The notes beneath the pieces are model-generated. The model was not told the origin of the DNA. It ran no database searches and worked only from the letters and a program-made list of their open reading frames with translations. From Woeseiaceae bacterium (GTDB taxonomy: Bacteria; Pseudomonadota; Gammaproteobacteria; Steroidobacterales; Woeseiaceae), in NCBI GenBank assembly GCA_028279985.1, contig JANQMR010000016.1, forward strand, positions 186,001-250,000: a DNA stretch of 64,000 nucleotides. Direction: 5' to 3'. A program made the translations under genes and the position numbers. Positions 60,143 to 64,000 of the stretch are shown in pieces; position 1 is the first letter of the stretch, and each line of letters opens with the position of its first letter.

Positions 60143-62539
60143 ATGATAATTAAAAATGGGACAAACACATCGGTCTCCAGATCGGAATATGCATTCCTGA
60201 GACCGCTATTGTCGATAGCGTTTGGAGCTGCCGTTTTTTGCATTTGGGGGCTTGGCGGCAGCGCCAATGCGCAAGAGATCGGCGCGGAAGAACAGGAGAT
60301 CCTGGACGAGATTATCGTAAGGGGTCGAAAGCGTGTGGAGTCTCTGCAGAACGTCCCGTCTTCCGTTTCCGTAGTCGATGGCGAAGATTTCGAACGATTC
60401 GGAGGGCGGAACCTCCGAGATATCGAGTTTCAGTTGGCAAACGTCGATTTCTTCGATCAATCGAATCTGGTCAACAACATCGTCTCCATTCGCGGCATAG
60501 GAACGAATACGCGAAGCGCCGGCCTTGAAACCGGAACCGCATACTATCTCGACGGTGTCCTGCTCAACAGGCCCGGGCTGTTTTCTCTTACGACGAACGA
60601 CTTGCAGAACATCGAGGTCTTCAGGGGGCCTCAAGGCACGGAATTCGGTCGAAACGCGCTGGCTGGCGTCTTCTTTGCAACATCGGGCAGGCCGACTGAC
60701 GAATGGATGTATCGCGGCATGCTCGGCTCCGGCAACTTCGAGTACTTCGAAACCTCACACGTCGTCAGTGGGCCCATCGTGAAAGACAGGCTCGGGATAC
60801 GAGTGAGCTATCAAGAGCAGGCTCGAGAAGACGGCTACATCGAGAATTTCGAGGGCGAAAACGCCGGGACCACGGACCAGGTCGCCGCGAGACTCCATCT
60901 CACGTGGGCTCCGGGAGATTCGACTACCGTGGAGCTGATCGGCAATTTCGCGGAGGACACCATCGACTTCAACACCTTGGAAAACTTCGTCCAGGAGAAC
61001 CCTGTTTTCGGCGCACAGTACGGCTGCGAGTATCCGGATGTGGCGACGGTAGATTTCGGTCCGCCATTCGGCGTATTCGAGTTTCCGTGCATTCCCGTTC
61101 CCGGGCCCCGCACGATCGCGGTCGCAGACCCGGTGTTTCAAGAGTCCGAAACCTCCGGTGTCCAGCTAAACCTCGAGCATGAACTGCAGAACGGTTGGAC
61201 TATTCGATCGATCAACGCGCAGTACGACAACGAAACGGAGTTCCCGTTTTCCCTCGCACCGGGACCGCAGGCTTCCGGCACCGAGGCCAATTTCGCAGAC
61301 GACGCCAAGCAGTTCAGCTCCGAGCTGCAGTTCATTTCCCCGGTAGGTTCACCCACGGGAACGCAATGGGACATGGTTGGCGGCTTGTTCTATCTCAATG
61401 AGGAAGTGGTGAGTAATCGGGTAGCGGATTTCGGCGCGCCCAGTATTCCCGTCGTAGACGAGAACGGAATTCCCACTGGAGAGTTTCTGAGCCTTCTGGG
61501 CCAATACGGCAGTCAGGAGCTCGACAGCTTCGCGGCCTACGTCAACGGCAACTATTATGTCGGAGACTTTACATTCAACGCAGGAATACGTGCATCTCGC
61601 GAGGAGCGGGATGCTACCCAGAGACAAGAAGGGAGTATTCAGTTCTTTGTCGGCCGCTTTATTACCCGATTATCCAGCCTGAAGGAGGATGTCGTAACCG
61701 GCACGCTGTCTGTCGGCTACGACTTTTCACCCGATGTGAAGACCTATGCCAAGTGGGCGCGCGGTTTCAAGCCCGGTGGCGTGAACCTCGACTCAACCGG
61801 TCCGATAGATACTTTCGGCATTCCGGCAGCCTTCGACAATGAAAGCAGTGACTTGTTCGAGTTGGGTTTGAGATCGACGCTGAACCGCAATCTGAGCTTG
61901 AACGTCACTGCTTTCTACCAGATCTACGAGGATCAGCAGAATACGATCTTGTTGCCTGGAAGCCCGCAGGCCGATCCGTCACAACCTGACGGCAACATCA
62001 TCGTCAATATCGGCGATGCGACGTCCAAGGGGGTGGAGCTGGATCTCAGATACACGCCGACAGAGGCACTGAATATGTCGCTGGCCTACGGATACGTCGA
62101 TGCCAGATACGACGAGAGTCAGCCGCGGAGCGATACCGTTGCCGCAATCGACGCGGTCATCGAAGGTTTCGCCGAGGGTATTGCGGGTTCCCCGTTGCCT
62201 TACTCGCGGCGGCATACCGGGATCGCGGATGCTTCCTATGTATTCGGGCTCGGCAAAGCCGGAAGCGTCATGTTGAGAGCGAATTACAGCTATCGTTCTC
62301 CAGCCGCCTCGGCGACCGCAAACAGCGGGGTTGGAACCGATGCGGTGCGCAATCTCAACGGCTTCGTTACGTGGACGAGCCCACAAGCTGCCTGGCAAGT
62401 CGAGATGTGGGGCCGAAATCTCACCGACGAGACCTACCTGCTCAGCGTTTTCGGAAACAGCTTTACGGGCGGCGCCTTTGGGGGCTCGTATAACGCCCCG
62501 AGAGAGTATGGGTTACGCGTCCGGGCGTACTTCGATTGA
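60143..62539 (+). CDS. TonB-dependent outer-membrane receptor
   Basis: 798 residues, ATG 60143 with GGGGGGAGG upstream. Signal peptide (about 20-44, ending GGSANAQ). TonB box DEIIVRGRKRVES, plug with SIRGIGTNTRSAGLETG, YYLDGVLLNR, NIEVFRGPQGTEFGRNA. Barrel ends ARGLRVRAYFD-like (EYGLRVRAYFD). Two cysteines in YGCEYPD and EFPCIPV probably pair in an outer loop. It stands between two S41-type peptidase genes, 78 bases after the first and 77 before the second, so all three look like one transcript under GntR control. Confidence 0.92.
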   Translation: MIIKNGTNTSVSRSEYAFLRPLLSIAFGAAVFCIWGLGGSANAQEIGAEEQEILDEIIVRGRKRVESLQNVPSSVSVVDGEDFERFGGRNLRDIEFQLANVDFFDQSNLVNNIVSIRGIGTNTRSAGLETGTAYYLDGVLLNRPGLFSLTTNDLQNIEVFRGPQGTEFGRNALAGVFFATSGRPTDEWMYRGMLGSGNFEYFETSHVVSGPIVKDRLGIRVSYQEQAREDGYIENFEGENAGTTDQVAARLHLTWAPGDSTTVELIGNFAEDTIDFNTLENFVQENPVFGAQYGCEYPDVATVDFGPPFGVFEFPCIPVPGPRTIAVADPVFQESETSGVQLNLEHELQNGWTIRSINAQYDNETEFPFSLAPGPQASGTEANFADDAKQFSSELQFISPVGSPTGTQWDMVGGLFYLNEEVVSNRVADFGAPSIPVVDENGIPTGEFLSLLGQYGSQELDSFAAYVNGNYYVGDFTFNAGIRASREERDATQRQEGSIQFFVGRFITRLSSLKEDVVTGTLSVGYDFSPDVKTYAKWARGFKPGGVNLDSTGPIDTFGIPAAFDNESSDLFELGLRSTLNRNLSLNVTAFYQIYEDQQNTILLPGSPQADPSQPDGNIIVNIGDATSKGVELDLRYTPTEALNMSLAYGYVDARYDESQPRSDTVAAIDAVIEGFAEGIAGSPLPYSRRHTGIADASYVFGLGKAGSVMLRANYSYRSPAASATANSGVGTDAVRNLNGFVTWTSPQAAWQVEMWGRNLTDETYLLSVFGNSFTGGAFGGSYNAPREYGLRVRAYFD

Positions 62540-62616
62540 CAGCGACAGGGCCCGGCATCTATTTCTCGGTGCCGAGAACCTTGCCGGGTCGTCCTTACCT
62601 GAATTGGTGGCGAATC

Positions 62617-64000
62617 TTGTGTACTACTAGGAAAAGTCTTGCGGCTACTCTGCTGCTGCTGCTGAATGCCGGCGTTTTCGCAGAGCCAGCAGTGTCCTCC
62701 GAAGTCTCCCCCGAAGTCTCCCCCGAAGTCTCCCCCGAAGTCTCCCCCGAAGTCTTCTCCGAAGTCTTCTCCGAGGTCTTCCCCGAGGTCTTCCCCGAGG
62801 TCTTCGATGAAACGGTGGATCGCCTTGATGCCCTGGGCCGTATCTGGGGCCAGGCGAGGTACTTTCACCCCGGCATCTTCGAAGGCCAAATCGACTGGGA
62901 CGAGGCGGGCATCGAGGCTATTCGGGCGGCCTTGAATGCGCCGGACAGGGCTGCTTTTCGCGGTTCCGTAGCCTCGATGCTCTCCCGGCTCGGCGATAGC
63001 AACAGCCGGGTGGTTCCCGCCGGCGGCGCGGGCGAAGGCGCCGGAGCCGATCATCGCTTCGTCGCGCAAGAGAAGCCGGTCGTCGAGCGGCTCGACGAGA
63101 ATACCGTCCTCGTTCGAGTCAATGATTGGACCGGCTTGTCGACTCGTGTGAACCCCCTGGCGGCGAACGTTTTTGACGAGGTTTTGCCTCAGATCGTGGA
63201 TCTTCCGCATCTGATCTTCGACTTTCGTCGCTTCGATCAGCCGGTTCCGGGACCTTTGGATCTGGGAGCGTTCGTCATCTCCCGCTCTGTCCAGAACCTG
63301 GTCTCGAAGCTGTCTCCCGCGGATCTGATCCTGCCGTCGGTTGCTCAGGTGATTCACAGCGGGTATCCGAGCGAACGATGGCGTACGGACAACTACTACA
63401 CGGCGACGATCAGGAGAAATCACCAAGGTCTGGCCGCCGCGGAGAGTGTACCTGGCGAACGGTTTATCGTCTTTGTCCACGATGAACATGGAGGGGCGAT
63501 AACGCCGTTTGCGAATGCTCTCGCGCAAGCCGGGGCCGGCGCGTCGATTGTCGAGGGTAACGCAGGTAGTGCGGGACCTTCGTCGACCGTGCCCTTGCTC
63601 GACGAAGGGTATAGCGCGGTCATCAGCACGTCGATGCTTGTCAACGCAGACGGGTCGCGCGGTGCCATCGTCGCGAAGCAAGTCGAGACGCCGGGTGCTG
63701 AAGCGAAGGGTGATGCGGCGCTTGCCGCGGCAATGCTTGTCGTTACAGAAAGATATTCAGGCAGCCAGGGAGAGGGATCCGATACTCCCCTTGTCCAGAT
63801 TTTCGAATCGAGCTCTCAAACCGGCGCCAAGTTGTCTGTCGAAGAACGCGTCCTGGCCGCATTCAAACTCTGGAACGCGATCGAGTTCTTTTTTCCGTAT
63901 CACGATTTGACCGATCAGGACTGGGATTCCGCGCTAAAAGCGGCGATCCCGGCATTCATCAATGCCGATACCGACATCGAGTATGCGAAAGCAGTGGCTG
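62617..64000 (+). CDS. S41-like two-module exported protein, 3' end outside window
   Basis: Open to the window edge (461 residues seen). Start TTG 62617 is chosen because it has GGTGG six bases upstream and gives a clean signal peptide (MCTTRKSLAATLLLLLNAG). Then follow nine four-residue repeats (EVSP, EVFS, EVFP). Residues about 70-400 are the same S41-like module as the first half of the 57572 protein (RIWGQARYFHPGI, LGDSNSRVVPAG, LIFDFRRFD, VIHSGYPSERWRTDNYY, STSMLVNADGSRG), and a second module starts at FKLWNAIEFFFPYHDLTDQD. The nucleophile region of the first module (HDEHGGAITPF) has no Ser, so it is probably inactive. Paralogue of the 57572 gene. Confidence 0.8.
   Translation, partial: MCTTRKSLAATLLLLLNAGVFAEPAVSSEVSPEVSPEVSPEVSPEVFSEVFSEVFPEVFPEVFDETVDRLDALGRIWGQARYFHPGIFEGQIDWDEAGIEAIRAALNAPDRAAFRGSVASMLSRLGDSNSRVVPAGGAGEGAGADHRFVAQEKPVVERLDENTVLVRVNDWTGLSTRVNPLAANVFDEVLPQIVDLPHLIFDFRRFDQPVPGPLDLGAFVISRSVQNLVSKLSPADLILPSVAQVIHSGYPSERWRTDNYYTATIRRNHQGLAAAESVPGERFIVFVHDEHGGAITPFANALAQAGAGASIVEGNAGSAGPSSTVPLLDEGYSAVISTSMLVNADGSRGAIVAKQVETPGAEAKGDAALAAAMLVVTERYSGSQGEGSDTPLVQIFESSSQTGAKLSVEERVLAAFKLWNAIEFFFPYHDLTDQDWDSALKAAIPAFINADTDIEYAKAVA
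62701..62808 (+). repeat. 12-bp coding repeat, nine units
   Basis: Nine tandem 12-base units: gaagtctccccc four times, gaagtcttctcc twice, then gaggtcttcccc twice and gaggtcttcgat. They encode EVSP x4, EVFS x2, EVFP x2, EVFD, directly after the signal peptide of the S41-like protein. The identical first four units suggest recent expansion. Confidence 0.9.

Noticed and set aside
62434-63681. Long minus-strand frame (415 residues) opposite the last S41-like gene
   Set aside because: Its product is Arg/Asp/Gly-biased and low-complexity (GEDLGED, GGDFGGD), without a domain. It is the shadow of the 12-bp repeat gene, whose plus-strand reading has a signal peptide and a clear paralogue.
1-64000. 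tRNA, rRNA or CRISPR arrays
   Set aside because: No T-loop plus CCA-like structure, rRNA core motif or regularly spaced direct repeat was noticed. The only tandem repeats are the coding 12-bp units and the 16-bp pair.

Overview
The window looks like chromosomal DNA of a free-living, probably marine or soil, heterotrophic gammaproteobacterium (inference; order not resolvable by eye). Reasons: moderately high GC, dense genes with ATGA/TGATG overlaps, four TonB-dependent receptors (TBDRs) each next to a different regulator type, a FecI/FecR surface-signalling set, ScsB/DsbD-like periplasmic thiol chemistry and M16/S41 exported peptidases. No rRNA, tRNA or CRISPR array was seen.

1-14.7 kb: two ABC-2 permease genes, a decayed Phd/PemK-like toxin-antitoxin pair, then a periplasmic thiol-redox and proteolysis block: an exported protein of unknown function, a TlpA-like lipoprotein, an M16 metalloprotease, a free DsbD-alpha-like protein, and an operon of a giant DsbD-TlpA fusion followed by an overlapping OmpR-type response regulator and histidine kinase. 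The kinase has only two cysteines and both are periplasmic, which suggests disulfide sensing. The two divergent promoters of this block share the same composite element, so they may form one regulon.

14.7-20.6 kb: a lipoprotein, an ECF sigma factor, a FecR anti-sigma factor and an STN-domain TBDR: a cell-surface signalling uptake system.

20.7-43.6 kb: a catabolic region. It holds a YfcC-type carboxylate carrier, a threonine dehydratase-like PLP enzyme, a PhyH dioxygenase, a TBDR with a LysR regulator, a GlcG-like protein, an alpha/beta hydrolase overlapping a class I fumarase, a PrpE-like acyl-CoA synthetase, two cupins, a GMC oxidoreductase, a GPH-type symporter and an aldehyde dehydrogenase. 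It ends with an ornithine cyclodeaminase-like enzyme, a methylaspartate ammonia-lyase and a class III CoA-transferase. The last two, with the fumarase, suggest mesaconate chemistry.

43.7-56.3 kb: a leftward run of seven genes that reads as degradation of carbamoylated amines or polyamines to succinate (symporter, N-carbamoylputrescine amidase-like, putrescine aminotransferase-like, aldehyde dehydrogenase, M20 carbamoylase, GabD, GabT), behind a TBDR and a TetR regulator.

56.6-64 kb: a GntR/FCD regulator whose start codon lies in a perfect 12-bp VanR-type operator. A near copy of that operator sits at a strong promoter in front of an S41 peptidase, a TBDR and a second S41-like gene that runs off the window. 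Both S41 proteins are built from two S41 modules, the first apparently without the catalytic motif, and begin with four-residue repeats. This last locus, and the redox block with its shared promoter element and two-cysteine kinase, are the strongest candidates for undescribed biology.
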